64,000 nucleotides of DNA from CAVUWL01 sp963700105 (GCA_963700105.1 CAVOWL010000001.1:248001-312000); one strand, 5' to 3'; positions 53,050 through 62,805 are shown, counted from the stretch's first letter. Notes: generated from the sequence alone by a model not told the origin. Numbers and translations: made by a program.

Positions 53050-53182
53050 CGGGCTCATTGCGGTTAAGACCGAGGAGAGCACCCGGGACAATCGGGAGCA
53101 GCCCGCGCGGATCGGAAAGTATCACCCGGACTGCTACGCCGCGGCCAAGGAAGGCGACGGAAGACTGCCGGACGTTGGATGA
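52979..53182 (+). CDS. Small zinc-finger-like protein
   Basis: A 67-aa ORF: MRCDHCGKLLLYWREIIAV ... KYHPDCYAAAKEG. The CxxC and HxxC pairs could bind one zinc. It overlaps the preceding gene by 71 bases in another frame, and there is no obvious ribosome binding site, so either this gene or the 3' part of the preceding one is wrong. Confidence 0.5.
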   Translation: MRCDHCGKLLLYWREIIAVSPTADGLIAVKTEESTRDNREQPARIGKYHPDCYAAAKEGDGRLPDVG

Positions 53183-53587
53183 TAGAAGGGAAAACACGAG
53201 CTGATTCTTCGACTCCGGCTAATTAAGCGAACGCCGTCTTGAAGTTGGTGCCTCGAAGAAACCTCGTCGCGCTGTGGCATCTGCCCGACCTGCACGAAGA
53301 CGGTCGCCGCCCGCTTCACGACTGAGACATTGCGGTCGAACCCTAGCGTGCCGCGGTATCGCTGGGCGACACGCCTACGAGCGCAATCGACCCACTGAAA
53401 GGCGGGTCGCACACCGTACATCGGCTTCACCGCTGAGAGTCGGAGGAGTGGGGAGCCATCTCCCGCCCACAGGAAAGGAGCAGCTGACCGGGTAATAGTC
53501 GACTGCAATGGTGCTCCGCAGACTCGGCAGCACCGTTGAGGCTTCCAGGATATGGTCAGGCCGACCAGCCAACGAACGGAGGAACCG
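53183..53587. other. Region without clear gene
   Basis: A minus-strand frame here (part of 53134-53823) contains a protein-like stretch, PMYGVRPAFQWVDCARRRVA, that may be a gene fragment; no start or domain supports a call. A GGAGGAACCG ribosome binding site for the next gene is at the right end. Confidence 0.4.
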
Positions 53588-54073
53588 ATGCATCGCAGGC
53601 TCACAGGAGTCCTTTCTTTTGGCGCCCTTGTCCTCGCCGGCCTTTTGGTAGCAGGTTGTGGGAGCAGCAGCAGTACAACCACCACCACGGCAACAACGAT
53701 CTCAAAGGCCGAATTCGTGGCCAAGGGCAACGCGATCTGCGCCGCAGGCTCCAAAACGCAGGAAGCCGCATTCAATGCCTTTGCCAAAAAGCATGGCTTA
53801 AAGGAAAACCAACAACCGAACAAGGCTCAGCAGGCTGAAGCCGTGAATTCGATTCTGGTACCCGGGATCCAGACCCAAATCAACGCGGTCAAAAACATCG
53901 GAGCACCGACCGGTGAGGAACAGCAGGTTTCCGCGGCGCTTGATACTGCCGAACAGGAGCTCAGCAAAGTCAAGGCGAACCCCGAACTGGCATTCGGCAA
54001 AGAAAGTGCCTTCGTCGGAGCCGGTGAAAAGTTGCACGCACTGGGTCTTACGCAGTGCGCTAAGAACAGCTGA
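53588..54073 (+). CDS. Secreted lipoprotein, unknown function
   Basis: A 161-aa protein with a lipoprotein signal peptide (RRLTGVLSFGALVLAGLLVAGC, lipobox LVAGC, C24), a Ser/Thr linker and an alpha-helical mature domain with two further cysteines (AICAAG, LTQCAKNS) that may pair. Likely a membrane-anchored extracytoplasmic protein processed by Lgt. ATG at 53588 has GGAGGA upstream; a strong hairpin terminator follows. Confidence 0.85.
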   Translation: MHRRLTGVLSFGALVLAGLLVAGCGSSSSTTTTTATTISKAEFVAKGNAICAAGSKTQEAAFNAFAKKHGLKENQQPNKAQQAEAVNSILVPGIQTQINAVKNIGAPTGEEQQVSAALDTAEQELSKVKANPELAFGKESAFVGAGEKLHALGLTQCAKNS

Positions 54074-54093
54074 GTAGGCAGTTCCAAACATAA

Positions 54094-54131
54094 CCTGCAG
54101 AAAGGGCGCCACCGAGCGCCTTTTCTGCAGG
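54094..54131 (+). terminator. Rho-independent-like terminator
   Basis: CCTGCAGAAA-GGCGC and GCGCC-TTTTCTGCAGG pair in a long stem with a ~5-base loop, 21 bases after the lipoprotein stop. The arms carry A and T runs, so it can work in both directions. Confidence 0.75.
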
Positions 54132-54866
54132 ATGCAAAGGCGGATTGAGCTGGAGGAGTCACTACCAGCAAAAGACCCCGGACAGCCGTGGTGGCATCCT
54201 GCCAGCCCCTCCTTTTCTTGTCCCCCTCTTCCGAAGCGATGTCGTCACCTCAGAAGCTTGCCATCGACTATTGGGTTCGACCGAAAATTAGGACGAGAAA
54301 TCCCTAAGTCCCTAAGGAGGATCCAGAACCCCGCTGGACCACCGGTACCCGGGCCCAACTGGAAGCTCAGAGCCTTAACTGATCGCTGACCCTACCAGCA
54401 TAGAAGGTGCACGGGTCATCGCGAGAACATTGGCCGGCGGCTGTGGCAGTGTTCGCACCAGGCGCGCTGGCGGCTCACTGCAGGGTTCCGAGCTGAGCCA
54501 GGCTAATGTTCTTAGCGTCTATTGTGTCCTTCGTAATCTGCTTTTGCCAACGCTGTTCTTACCGGCTTTGAAGCAGCGAGGGGAGCTCAGCTGCCTGGCA
54601 GGAGTGAAACCGGGGGCGTGGGGTTGGCATAGCTCAGCTTGCGTCTGATAGCTCTCAAGTGGGATCTCCCCCTTGGCTATGTGGTCAAGCGTGGCGCAGC
54701 TTTATGCCGAGCACACGTCGTCGTGGCAGCGGCCCCGGCATGGCTGTTGAGGGGCCTGAGAATGGCGCCGACATTGGGCAGCCCGGGGGTGTCTCAGGAT
54801 CCTCCCTCCTTGCCCCCAGCGCGTCCGCCCTTAGAAAGGCTTAACCAATCTGGATAAATTGGATCC
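54132..54866. other. Gene-poor region upstream of lepB
   Basis: No supported gene in about 730 bases; the open frames here have no motifs or ribosome binding sites. The right end carries the candidate lepB promoter. Confidence 0.5.
54831..54860 (+). promoter_or_regulatory. Candidate lepB promoter, near-leaderless
   Basis: TTAGAA (54831-54836), 18-base spacer, TAAATT (54855-54860), then only 6 bases to ATG 54867. No Shine-Dalgarno precedes the ATG, which fits a leaderless transcript. The -35 is weak. Confidence 0.4.
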
Positions 54867-55505
54867 ATGATGGACCACTTGAAGCCGCGAGGTCGCTTCG
54901 GCGGACTGATCGAGCTTGTCGTCATTATCGCGCTGGCGCTCAGTCTGGCCCTTGCGGTGCAAGCGTGGGCCGTAAAGCCTTACCAGATACCCTCGGGCTC
55001 GATGAAGCCGACCCTCGAGGAAGGTCAGCGCGTGCTTGTCAACCGCTTCACCTACCACTTCACGAGCCCTCAGATCGGCGACATCGTCGTATTCCACCCA
55101 CCCGCCAGCGCAGACCATCCTGGGAAGGAATGCGGTGTCGCGATTCACGGTCGCGAACCGGAGGAAGTCGGCGAGTCATGTCCGAAACCAACGAATGAAC
55201 AGTCGGGCCAGACTTTCATCAAGCGCATCGTCGCCCTCCCAGGGGATACGCTCTCGGTTAAAGAAGGGCATCCAGTGGTCAACGGGGTCGAGAAGTCAAA
55301 TGAGCCCTACATCACACCCTGCGGTAGCGCCCCGGCTTGCAACCTGCCGAAAACGATCAAGATCCCCCCCGGCGACTACTTCATGATGGGTGATAACCGC
55401 GGGGACAGCGATGACAGCCGCTTCTGGGGGCCCGTACCGCGAAGCTGGATCATCGGCGAAGCTTTTGCCACCTACTGGCCCCCGGACCGAATCGGTCTGC
55501 TCTAA
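54867..55505 (+). CDS. lepB: Signal peptidase I
   Basis: A 212-aa type I signal peptidase with one N-terminal transmembrane helix (IELVVIIALALSLALAVQAW). The catalytic Ser is in IPSGSMKPTL and the general-base Lys in FIKRIVALPGD. GDNRGDSDDSRFWGPVP is the conserved box E. It cleaves Sec and Tat signal peptides outside the membrane. An insertion with cysteines (KECGVAIHG; SCPKPT; PACNLP) lies between boxes C and D. Confidence 0.95.
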   Translation: MMDHLKPRGRFGGLIELVVIIALALSLALAVQAWAVKPYQIPSGSMKPTLEEGQRVLVNRFTYHFTSPQIGDIVVFHPPASADHPGKECGVAIHGREPEEVGESCPKPTNEQSGQTFIKRIVALPGDTLSVKEGHPVVNGVEKSNEPYITPCGSAPACNLPKTIKIPPGDYFMMGDNRGDSDDSRFWGPVPRSWIIGEAFATYWPPDRIGLL

Positions 55506-55602
55506 ATAAGACCCCGCCCAACCATACGGCTAGCGTTCAGGCTCCTTGGTCGAGTTCGAGATCAGTGGTCGATATTCCGGCCGCCTTCGACATACTGGCA
55601 TC

Positions 55603-56031
55603 TTGACTGCCGGAAAGATATCCGTGCGCCGTTGCGAGCCACGAGACATTCCAGCTGTCCTGAGGCTTTGGGCGCAGGCGCGAAGTGTGCATGCAACCAC
55701 GCCTGATCGCCCCGAGGATGTGCAGCGACTGGTGATCGACTCCCCGGCTGCGCTCTTGGTTGCCGAGCAGGAATCCGAGATACTTGGAGCCTTAATCGCG
55801 GCCTGGGATGGGTGGCGAGGGAACTTATACCGGCTGGCCGTCTGCGAGCTACGTCGGCGCGAGGGCATTGCCTCCGCACTAACCCAAGCCGGCGAGGCCT
55901 ATCTGCGCAGCTGCGGCGCCCACCGAGTGAGCGTTTTGGTCGCCTCTGAGGACCCCGTTGCGGTTTCATTCTGGGAGGCCGCCGGCTATCCGTTGGATCC
56001 CGTTATGAGCCGACGGGTCCGGAATTGGTAG
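55603..56031 (+). CDS. GNAT family N-acetyltransferase
   Basis: A 142-aa acetyltransferase: ISVRRCEPRDIPAVLRLW at the start, YRLAVCELRRREGIASALTQ as the acetyl-CoA loop and SFWEAAGYP at the end, the usual order of a GNAT fold. TTG at 55603 is chosen; GTG at 55624 is possible. Substrate unknown. Confidence 0.82.
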   Translation: MTAGKISVRRCEPRDIPAVLRLWAQARSVHATTPDRPEDVQRLVIDSPAALLVAEQESEILGALIAAWDGWRGNLYRLAVCELRRREGIASALTQAGEAYLRSCGAHRVSVLVASEDPVAVSFWEAAGYPLDPVMSRRVRNW

Positions 56032-56232
56032 TCGGCCTCCTGCGAACACCAAATCTTGGTAGAAGGCAAGCAGACTCGTTAAGCCATGAGCCGATCAGTA
56101 TTTCGCCCAGCCGCTGAGTCCATGGGTGGGTGGAGCAAGCGGCGGCCCATCGGATCGTGTGGGCCGTTCCGTACCGTCACGACGCCACGCCTAACTCATA
56201 GCTTCTTTTCGTCCCGCGCCGAGCCGGGCCCA

Positions 56233-56889
56233 TCACCGAGCCGCGGGGGGAAGCGGGCGACGTAGCATCAGCCGCAACGGCGGGCTTCCCCCAACGCGCA
56301 GTTCCTCTCCAAGGCTGAAGCCGAGCCGCTCGTAAAGCGCCGCACTGCGCTCGCTGGAGGCCTCGAGGTAGACGGGCAAGCCTTCTTTGTCGCAGCGCTC
56401 AAGGGTTGGCCGCAACAATGCACTGCCCAAACCCCTGCCCTGAAAGTCCGGATCGACACCGACATCTCGAATGTAGAAGTGCGGTTTGCCCACGTCACGC
56501 GCGTGGCGCCATTCCATCGCCGCGCCCAACCTCGCCGCCTTACCCAAGTGGATCCCGAATGCGCCGCCCTCAAGGAGGGTCGCGCGCAGCGGCACCCGCC
56601 AGGCACCGGGAGGCATGATCAGGGCGGCGCCAGTCAGATCGCGGGTCGTCCAAACGTTGCCGCGCTTCAGTGCCATTCGGCGCATCTCAATTTCGAAGAA
56701 ACGCCGCAAACGCGCTCTTCTCTTGCGCTCGTCGGGCATCAGCCAACCGATGACCGGATCATCATAGAAAGCAGCCGCTAGTACGCCCTTCAAGTGAGAT
56801 ACATCGCCGTCGCTTGCACGGCATACCCCTGGATCTGCGAATCGGGACAGTGGCTCGCCAAGACGAACACTCGCTGAATCATCTATCAC
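56233..56889 (-). CDS. GNAT family N-acetyltransferase
   Basis: A 218-aa GNAT protein. It has motif A GVDPDFQGRGLGSALLRPTL, PVYLEASSERSAALYERLGF and an N-terminal LKGVLAAAFYDDPVIGWLMPDE typical of a common actinobacterial subfamily. Its 5' end overlaps the TetR gene by 11 bases, so the regulator probably controls it. Confidence 0.88.
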   Translation of the reverse strand: MIDDSASVRLGEPLSRFADPGVCRASDGDVSHLKGVLAAAFYDDPVIGWLMPDERKRRARLRRFFEIEMRRMALKRGNVWTTRDLTGAALIMPPGAWRVPLRATLLEGGAFGIHLGKAARLGAAMEWRHARDVGKPHFYIRDVGVDPDFQGRGLGSALLRPTLERCDKEGLPVYLEASSERSAALYERLGFSLGEELRVGGSPPLRLMLRRPLPPAAR

Positions 56890-57592
56890 CTTTGGACTCC
56901 TCCTCTGTCGCTACAGCTTCGGCTAGGGCACTCGAAAAACCCGGTTCCGCCGCATTCGGACGCTCGCGAAGGAGCGCCCCGAATGCCTGAAAGACGAGCG
57001 CGAGCAGCTCCCCGAAAAGTGCATCTGGGACCGCGTCGGGATCAACCAGCTTCTCCAAAGCGAGGCCGTTACCGAGGGCATTGATGAATAATCCGAGCCG
57101 CTCGGCATCCTCGGGGCTTGCTGAGAGTCCAAAGCGTTCCGCGCCCTCCCAGGCAACCCTGGCGCTTCCAGAGCGAAGCACTGCGAAGCGCCCACCCAAG
57201 CGCGCTCGGAGCCGCGGCTCGCGGATTGCGTAGGACCAAAACTCGATCAGCAAGGGAAAATAATTTGGGCGCTCCCGCAGGATTTGCATCCAGTGATCCC
57301 CGGCGCCGCGAGCCTGCTCTTCAATCGTTGTGCCCGCATGAACGATCTCAGAGTACTCGCCCATGTCGGCATCTATCCGCTCCTCAAACAACGCGAGGAA
57401 GAGATCCTCCTTGCCTGCGAAGTTCGAGTACAGCGCACCAGTCGTCGCCCCCGCCTCGTGGGCGATTTCCTCTACGGTGGCGCCGTGAAACCCGCTTCGG
57501 GCGAAAACCAATTCGGCAGCATCGATAAGCCGACGGCGGGTCAGTGCCTTTTGCTCATCGCGCAGCGAAGGACGCCGAGGAGGAATTGTCAT
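56879..57592 (-). CDS. TetR-family transcriptional regulator
   Basis: A 237-aa repressor: the N-terminal helix-turn-helix LIDAAELVFARSGFHGATVEEIAHEAGATTGALYSNF is clear, followed by a helical ligand-binding domain. ATG at 57592 is chosen; TTG at 57610 would add six residues. Upstream gene of a TetR-acetyltransferase operon. Confidence 0.92.
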   Translation of the reverse strand: MTIPPRRPSLRDEQKALTRRRLIDAAELVFARSGFHGATVEEIAHEAGATTGALYSNFAGKEDLFLALFEERIDADMGEYSEIVHAGTTIEEQARGAGDHWMQILRERPNYFPLLIEFWSYAIREPRLRARLGGRFAVLRSGSARVAWEGAERFGLSASPEDAERLGLFINALGNGLALEKLVDPDAVPDALFGELLALVFQAFGALLRERPNAAEPGFSSALAEAVATEEESKGDR

Positions 57593-58173
57593 AGCAGTCA
57601 GTATCTCCAATAGTGATCGCTATGTCAAATTCCCCAGGGTTTGTGGCGATTAGTCGAGGAATGCAACCGCGGAAGACGCCCCCCCGAATTGATCCCAACT
57701 TCGGCAGTCGCGGGCCTGGAACGTGGCATAGGCGCGACCGAGCCGACCGCTCCAAAGATGGGGAATCGGTTCGCGACTCACCAACGACCCACCCCGCTCG
57801 CGAGGAATCTCGAGTCGAGAGTCGATACGCGCCAAGGAGGGATACCCCTTCGAGGAGTGCGCTCAGGGGGATTCCAAGATAGGAGCCGAGGTCAGCAATA
57901 GCAGCGAAGAGCTGCGCAATTTTCAGTCTCAAATTGTTTTGCAGGCAAGCTCATCGCTGCTTGCTTTACGCGCTTTTCAGGATCTCGCTGGTCACCTCTC
58001 CGGACAGGCATAGCTGGGCTTGACATAGCAGGAACCCGTGCCAATACAAAAACTGGCTGGCTCGAGGTCGCCCATCCAGGCAGCCTGCGGCCGCGGCCCT
58101 AAATCCGGCAACCAAACGAGCGCAAACCCGCATCGAAAGGGCGATCGGAGTGTGCAAACGTCAGGCTGTCGAC
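57593..58173. other. Region without clear gene
   Basis: About 580 bases; no frame has recognisable motifs. The TetR promoter should lie near the left end. Confidence 0.5.
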
Positions 58174-58401
58174 TCAGACCACTCGGCGCCTGGTCTCAAA
58201 ATAAGCAATTGCAAACGCTGCGACGCCCAGCACTAGAAAGACAACGCCTAGTCCAGACCGTGGCGAGGTATCACCCGCGGTCGGCCCCAGGAATGCTGGA
58301 AGGGACTGGCACTCAATCGTTAGGTAGATGACGCCTACCGCAAGCAATGCAATGCCGATCACTACGGCAAACAAGACCTGGAATCCAATGCGACGTCGCA
58401 C
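58174..58401 (-). CDS. Small two-helix membrane protein
   Basis: A 75-aa protein with two transmembrane helices (VLFAVVIGIALLAVGVIYL and GVVFLVLGVAAFAIAYF) joined by a short loop with one Cys, and basic ends. GTG start at 58401, weak ribosome binding site. No family recognised. Confidence 0.65.
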   Translation of the reverse strand: MRRRIGFQVLFAVVIGIALLAVGVIYLTIECQSLPAFLGPTAGDTSPRSGLGVVFLVLGVAAFAIAYFETRRRVV

Positions 58402-58640
58402 CAGCAGAGCCTACCGCGCACCCAGCGCAGCCTGTCTCTCGATCTAGTCTGGCATGCCCGAAGCTACACGCGTCGTGCAGCAGCTCTCGGGTTGAGGGAT
58501 CTGAAGAGGCCCTCGTGCAGCCCAGGCCATCCTCAACGAAAGCTCGATGCGACAAGAGGCCATGTGTCATTCGACACAAGCGGAGTCCTGGCTCCTGACC
58601 TTGCCTATGCCCGAATAGCGGTCTAGAATTGCTAGTCGCA

Positions 58641-58708
58641 TTGGACAAAGTGGTCCAAACGCGTTCGACAGAGGAGAGAACGCGCGATTTTGCTGGTTTA
58701 GCAAAATC
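58641..58708 (+). promoter_or_regulatory. Three stacked inverted repeats upstream of zinc-ribbon gene
   Basis: TTGGAC-N6-GTCCAA (58641-58658), CGCGTTC-N11-GAACGCG (58660-58684) and GCGATTTTGCT-N5-AGCAAAATCGC (58682-58708). All arms are perfect, and the second and third share three bases so they could be mutually exclusive. They end 39 bases before the start of the next gene. An operator array or a structured 5' leader are both possible. The rest of 58402-58747 shows nothing recognisable. Confidence 0.6.
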
Positions 58709-58747
58709 GCTAGCCGCAACGAGAAGAATTAGTTTCGGAGGTGTGAT

Positions 58748-58939
58748 GTGTCCCAGCTTCAATGCCCCAGCTGTGGGCTTCGAATCGCAACCCAGGCCGC
58801 GCCAATGACGTGTCCCCGCTGTGTCCTGCGCCGTTTGGGACGCATTGAGTTGGTTCCCGCTTCGCTCGTTCGATCCGCGGGTCAGGACCTGGCAACCACG
58901 CCAATGCATGATCGAGCTTCCACCTCGCAAGTTCGCTGA
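58748..58939 (+). CDS. Small zinc-ribbon protein
   Basis: A 63-aa protein with CPSCG and CPRC pairs (residues ~6-25) forming a likely zinc ribbon, then a polar tail. GTG at 58748 has a strong GGAGG 6 bases upstream. The N-terminal part resembles small zinc ribbons preceding kinases or sigma-type proteins, but here it stands alone. Probably metal-binding. Confidence 0.65.
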   Translation: MSQLQCPSCGLRIATQAAPMTCPRCVLRRLGRIELVPASLVRSAGQDLATTPMHDRASTSQVR

Positions 58940-59711
58940 AGCCTTCGCCCAACTGTGCTTGCCCGGACATGCGGATCGGGCCTGATTTGCTGAGCGGTCA
59001 GATCTCCTACGCCTAGAATTCATCACCGTGTCGCAGCGGTGGTTCAGGTTGGCCGAAATCGGAGACCTTCCCCCACCGGATCGCCCAAGAAAAGCGCCGC
59101 CCAAGATCTGGCCCGCTCACTAGAAGTAAACTTCCGCGCTGATCGAGACAGTGGCGGAAAGGCCATCATGGACGTGAGTTTTAGCGGTGAGTATCCGCGT
59201 CCTGAGCGATGCCCTGACGTTTTGGATCAGCGAGAACGACGTTCTCAACGCCACCGAACTAGTAACGCGAAACCCTCAGCCCGGTAGGCAGCTGAAATTC
59301 ACGTGGAGAGCAAGGAAATGGGCACGACCCCGTCCGTTAAGAAGGTATCGACCGGGCTCCCATGTAATGGGAATCGTGGTGGGAATCCAGTCACAACTGA
59401 TCGATGGAGTCAATTGAACGAGGTTCACCTCCCATGCTCTAGGCGTCAACGCCAACGGTGTCTGCGGCACTATGCTCGAGCTTTTGTACGAGGCGACCCT
59501 GAGGTTCAGAGAAGCAGACTCGGGCGACCATCTCCGGGTGTCCGAGGATATCCCAAAGAGCTGCAGCTGATCCGGTCACCGTGTAGCGAGAAAAGATCGA
59601 CGAATCGTCTGTTGGTCAGATTCTCGGGAAGCCGGGCTGTTTGAGTCGGTTGACGAAGCGGGTCTGATCAAGCCCAGTACGAAGTCCGTCATACTGATGC
59701 ATTGTCATCGT
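58940..59711. other. Gene-poor region
   Basis: About 770 bases without a supported gene. Several frames of 60-110 codons lack ribosome binding sites and motifs; base composition is less GC-rich than in neighbouring genes, suggesting decayed or non-coding DNA. Confidence 0.5.
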
Positions 59712-59933
59712 CTATCCAAATGGGTTCGGCTGTTCGCGACTGTGGTGGCTTTCTCCACCCCCGATGATTACCCCGGCAACGAATAGACCCGCGAAGAGGA
59801 CTGCCATAGACCAGGCAATAACGGCCTGCCGGCACTGCAGTCGTTTGTAGCGACCACTGAACCTCCGCCCGCCGTTGGTCGTCCGCATCTTGGCTGCATC
59901 ACTGGCGTTGGATTCACGTTCCGTCACCGTCAC
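59712..59933 (-). CDS. Small single-helix membrane protein
   Basis: A 73-aa protein: a polar N-terminus (TVTERESNASDAAKMRTT), basic patch, one transmembrane helix (VIAWSMAVLFAGLFVAGVII) and a short outside tail with HH. The GTG at 59933 is supported by GGGAGGT about 7 bases upstream. Function unknown. Confidence 0.65.
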   Translation of the reverse strand: MTVTERESNASDAAKMRTTNGGRRFSGRYKRLQCRQAVIAWSMAVLFAGLFVAGVIIGGGESHHSREQPNPFG

Positions 59934-60087
59934 GAATCTACCTCCCCCGGCGCCCCAGCGGTGTCTCTATGGCTCTATGGCCTGAGTTCGAGCGCTTCCT
60001 TGCGATGCTTAAACACACGGTGCGTCACGATCTCGGTGAACGCCTCCTCGGACGCACTCAACAAATTCGATTTAACCCTGGCCCCGG

Positions 60088-62805
60088 TCACCCTCTCCCC
60101 CGCCTCGCCTCCTTCCCCCCACAAGCCGCCTTGGTCGCCACCGTCTGGGTCACGCTCTTGCCGTTTTGGGCGCTGAATTGGACCCTGCTTGTGGTCGGGG
60201 CGGAGCAGAGGCTCTCGGTGTTGGAGAGGTAGCCCTTTGAGCCACCGAAGAGGGTGAAGCGAAAGTGCCCGATCGGGGCATCGGGGATCACCGGGACGAC
60301 GGTCTTTAGACGGCCGTCCTGCACCGAGGAGGATTCAGCCTCCGGCATCAGGGTGACCTGGCCGGCGAGGATGAAGGCGAGGTGGGGCAAGACACCAAAG
60401 CCAGAGACCGCATAGACGGGACCCTTCAGCGGCGCTTCTAAGAGCGGGGTTTCGGTGATCGCTTCACCGATTGCCGCTTTGCCGGCGCACTGATCGGAGG
60501 CGAGTTCGGCTCTGTCGCAGATATTGCCGAGGTGGCGCTGGTCGATCTCAAAGGCTTTGGGCAGGGTGACGGCGATCGATTTGATGTTGGCATCACCGGG
60601 GGTGGTGTTCAGTTCGATTGAGAGGGAGGGGTCCTTGCTGCGGGCGGTCGCCTTGTGGCCACCGAGCTGGGTGATCGAGAACTTGGGGGTGAAGGCGAGG
60701 GTGGAGCAGTTGACCGCGTCAAAGTAGGAGGAGAAGGCGGCGGCGCTGCCCTGGTCTCCGATCCCTTCGGAGCTGATCGCGGAGGGTTCGCAGTTGGTCG
60801 GGTTGATCATGAAGTTGGGGCGGTTGATATTGACCTGGATCGAGCGCATCCTGATCGGCACCCCGCCGATGATCTCCGGCACGGTTTCTGAATCGGCGAT
60901 CACGTGGGCATCTGTGGGGTCGATGTGAAGGGCGACTCTGACGACGACGGTGCCGTAGTCATATGGCCCGGCCAGGGCCGGGGTGATCGCAACCAGGGAT
61001 AGGGGGGCGCCCCCGAAGGGTCCCGCCATGTAGATCCGCCCGGTCGCGTGGAAGGGGTGAGATCCGGGCCCTGCGGCGACGTTTGATGTGCCGATTTCTG
61101 AGGAGGCAGGACAGCTCGGGTCTGCTTGCTCGGCTTTGCCCGAGCTCGCCGCGGCGGCGGCGATCTGGGCCTCGGGGCAGTAGCTGATGGCGTGCAGGTT
61201 GGCGCTTAGGCCGGGGGGCATCGTGAAGTTCAGGTGACCGAGGAACTGATCGCCGTCTTCTCGTTCCAGCTTCAAGGTGAAGGCCGAGAAGGCTCCAGCG
61301 CTTGCGTTTGAGGTGCCGGCGAGCAGGGTCGGGTGAAAGGGCCGCACCTGGGCGGGGCAGGAAGCTCCGTTTGGCCCCGATTCAAGCCCGAAGTGCTGTT
61401 CAGAGGTCTGTTCTGCAAGGACCGAGTTCCAGGGGTAAAAGGTGGCGGCGACGGTGTAGACGCTGCAGAAATCAGGGGTTGCGAGGAGGCCGCGTTCGCC
61501 CGAGAAGAGGTGAAGCTGGAAGTCATCGAAGGGGGCCTGGGGAAGGTTGGGGAATTCGGCCAGCACCTGGCCGGTTTGGGGGTTTGGCTTGATCGATCCG
61601 ATCAGCTTTGCGTTTATCCCAAAGCCAGAGGCGATCTCAAAGAGGCGGTACTGATCGCCGGGCTTTGGTTCACCGATGTAGACGGCTCCCTGGAGGCGTT
61701 CTGGCAGGGCGGGGCTGCCGATCGAGAAGGTGCCGATCTTTGAGCTATCGGGGCATTCGGCTGGGCCCTCAGAGCCGAGGTTTGCCTGGGCTTCGGTGCA
61801 ATCGGTCTGACCGTCGGCGGCGTCGGGGTTGACGGTGAAGCCCCCGGGCAGGGTGACGGTGGCGGCCCTGATCTCTGAGGGTGAGACGGCTTTGGTCTCA
61901 AACTGGGGAGCGGCGAGCTCGACGTTTAGCCCCGAGGCGGAATCTGTCTCGGTGGTGGTCGGGGAGGCCTGCAGGAAGGGTTCGAACTTCTCTTTCTGAC
62001 AGCCTTCGATCGCGGGGTAGGTGGCGTGGGCTTCAGAGAGCGATTCGGGGTCCTGGTAGGTCTGCACCAAAAGGGTGCTGTTCAGTTCCTTGCCGGTGCA
62101 AAGCGTCGGGTTATCGGTCAGCGGTGTGGCGGCGATCGAGGCGACGGTGCCGGGCTTGGGGATGCAGCTCGCACCTTCTTCTTCTGGGCAACCGGCCGGT
62201 TCGCCCGGTTTGCCTTTGGGGAAGCGCTGCGGGTTGTGGGCTTCTTCGGCGGGAAAGCCCCAAAAGGTCAGCTTCGCTGAGGCAAGGGGGGTCAGCTGAC
62301 TGATGTCTTTGACCGTGAAGCGAAGGCCGTAGTCCGATGTGGTGCGAACGGCGACTGGGATCGCGATCGGGATGTTTAGGACCGGGACGATGAAGGCAAA
62401 GCGGGCGGTGTCTCCTTCCTGGGGAACGACGGTGAAGACCGGGGCGGTGCCCAACAGGTAGTCGGGGTTTCCTTCATAGTTGGCGTGGATCGTGATCAGG
62501 CCGACCTGGGAGTTGGCGGGGCACTGATCGAGGGCGTAGTCAGAGGCGCTGCATTCGGTTGCTGCGCGGGGGTTTCCAAAGAGGCCGGTGGGAGCTTCAA
62601 AGATCACGTTCTGGGCGGCTTCTGGGGCGCCGGGGCTTTTCAGGGTGAAGTCGGTGATCAGGTCGGGGTGCCCACCGGCCTCATGGCTTGACATCGTCGT
62701 TTCAAATGATTCGATCCCCTCTGAGGCAAGGGCGGGGGATGCCAGGGGCAGCGAGCCCAGTAGACAGAGGCCCAGCGTGGCGACGAGGAGGCGGGCGCCG
62801 CTCAC
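60088..62805 (-). CDS. Large secreted protein of unknown function
   Basis: A 905-aa protein with a signal peptide (LLVATLGLCLLGSLPLASPALA). The mature region looks like repeated beta-sandwich domains: segments such as SLTGLSATLPPG-like PPGLSANLHAISYCPEAQ, LPGGFTVNPDAADGQTDCTEAQ and PKAFEIDQRHLGNICDRAEL recur, each with paired cysteines and SxIGT strands. I have the impression that such proteins are common in Solirubrobacterales genomes; their role is unknown. GTG start at 62805 overlaps the upstream stop by 4 bases. Confidence 0.85.
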   Translation of the reverse strand: MSGARLLVATLGLCLLGSLPLASPALASEGIESFETTMSSHEAGGHPDLITDFTLKSPGAPEAAQNVIFEAPTGLFGNPRAATECSASDYALDQCPANSQVGLITIHANYEGNPDYLLGTAPVFTVVPQEGDTARFAFIVPVLNIPIAIPVAVRTTSDYGLRFTVKDISQLTPLASAKLTFWGFPAEEAHNPQRFPKGKPGEPAGCPEEEGASCIPKPGTVASIAATPLTDNPTLCTGKELNSTLLVQTYQDPESLSEAHATYPAIEGCQKEKFEPFLQASPTTTETDSASGLNVELAAPQFETKAVSPSEIRAATVTLPGGFTVNPDAADGQTDCTEAQANLGSEGPAECPDSSKIGTFSIGSPALPERLQGAVYIGEPKPGDQYRLFEIASGFGINAKLIGSIKPNPQTGQVLAEFPNLPQAPFDDFQLHLFSGERGLLATPDFCSVYTVAATFYPWNSVLAEQTSEQHFGLESGPNGASCPAQVRPFHPTLLAGTSNASAGAFSAFTLKLEREDGDQFLGHLNFTMPPGLSANLHAISYCPEAQIAAAAASSGKAEQADPSCPASSEIGTSNVAAGPGSHPFHATGRIYMAGPFGGAPLSLVAITPALAGPYDYGTVVVRVALHIDPTDAHVIADSETVPEIIGGVPIRMRSIQVNINRPNFMINPTNCEPSAISSEGIGDQGSAAAFSSYFDAVNCSTLAFTPKFSITQLGGHKATARSKDPSLSIELNTTPGDANIKSIAVTLPKAFEIDQRHLGNICDRAELASDQCAGKAAIGEAITETPLLEAPLKGPVYAVSGFGVLPHLAFILAGQVTLMPEAESSSVQDGRLKTVVPVIPDAPIGHFRFTLFGGSKGYLSNTESLCSAPTTSRVQFSAQNGKSVTQTVATKAACGGKEARRGRG

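Noticed and set aside
53134..53823. 229-codon minus-strand frame
   Set aside because: Its first half is antisense to the lipoprotein gene; the second half may be a fragment but has no start.
58313..59104. 263-codon minus-strand frame
   Set aside because: Covers the zinc-ribbon gene and the small membrane gene in the wrong frame; Cys/Arg-rich shadow.
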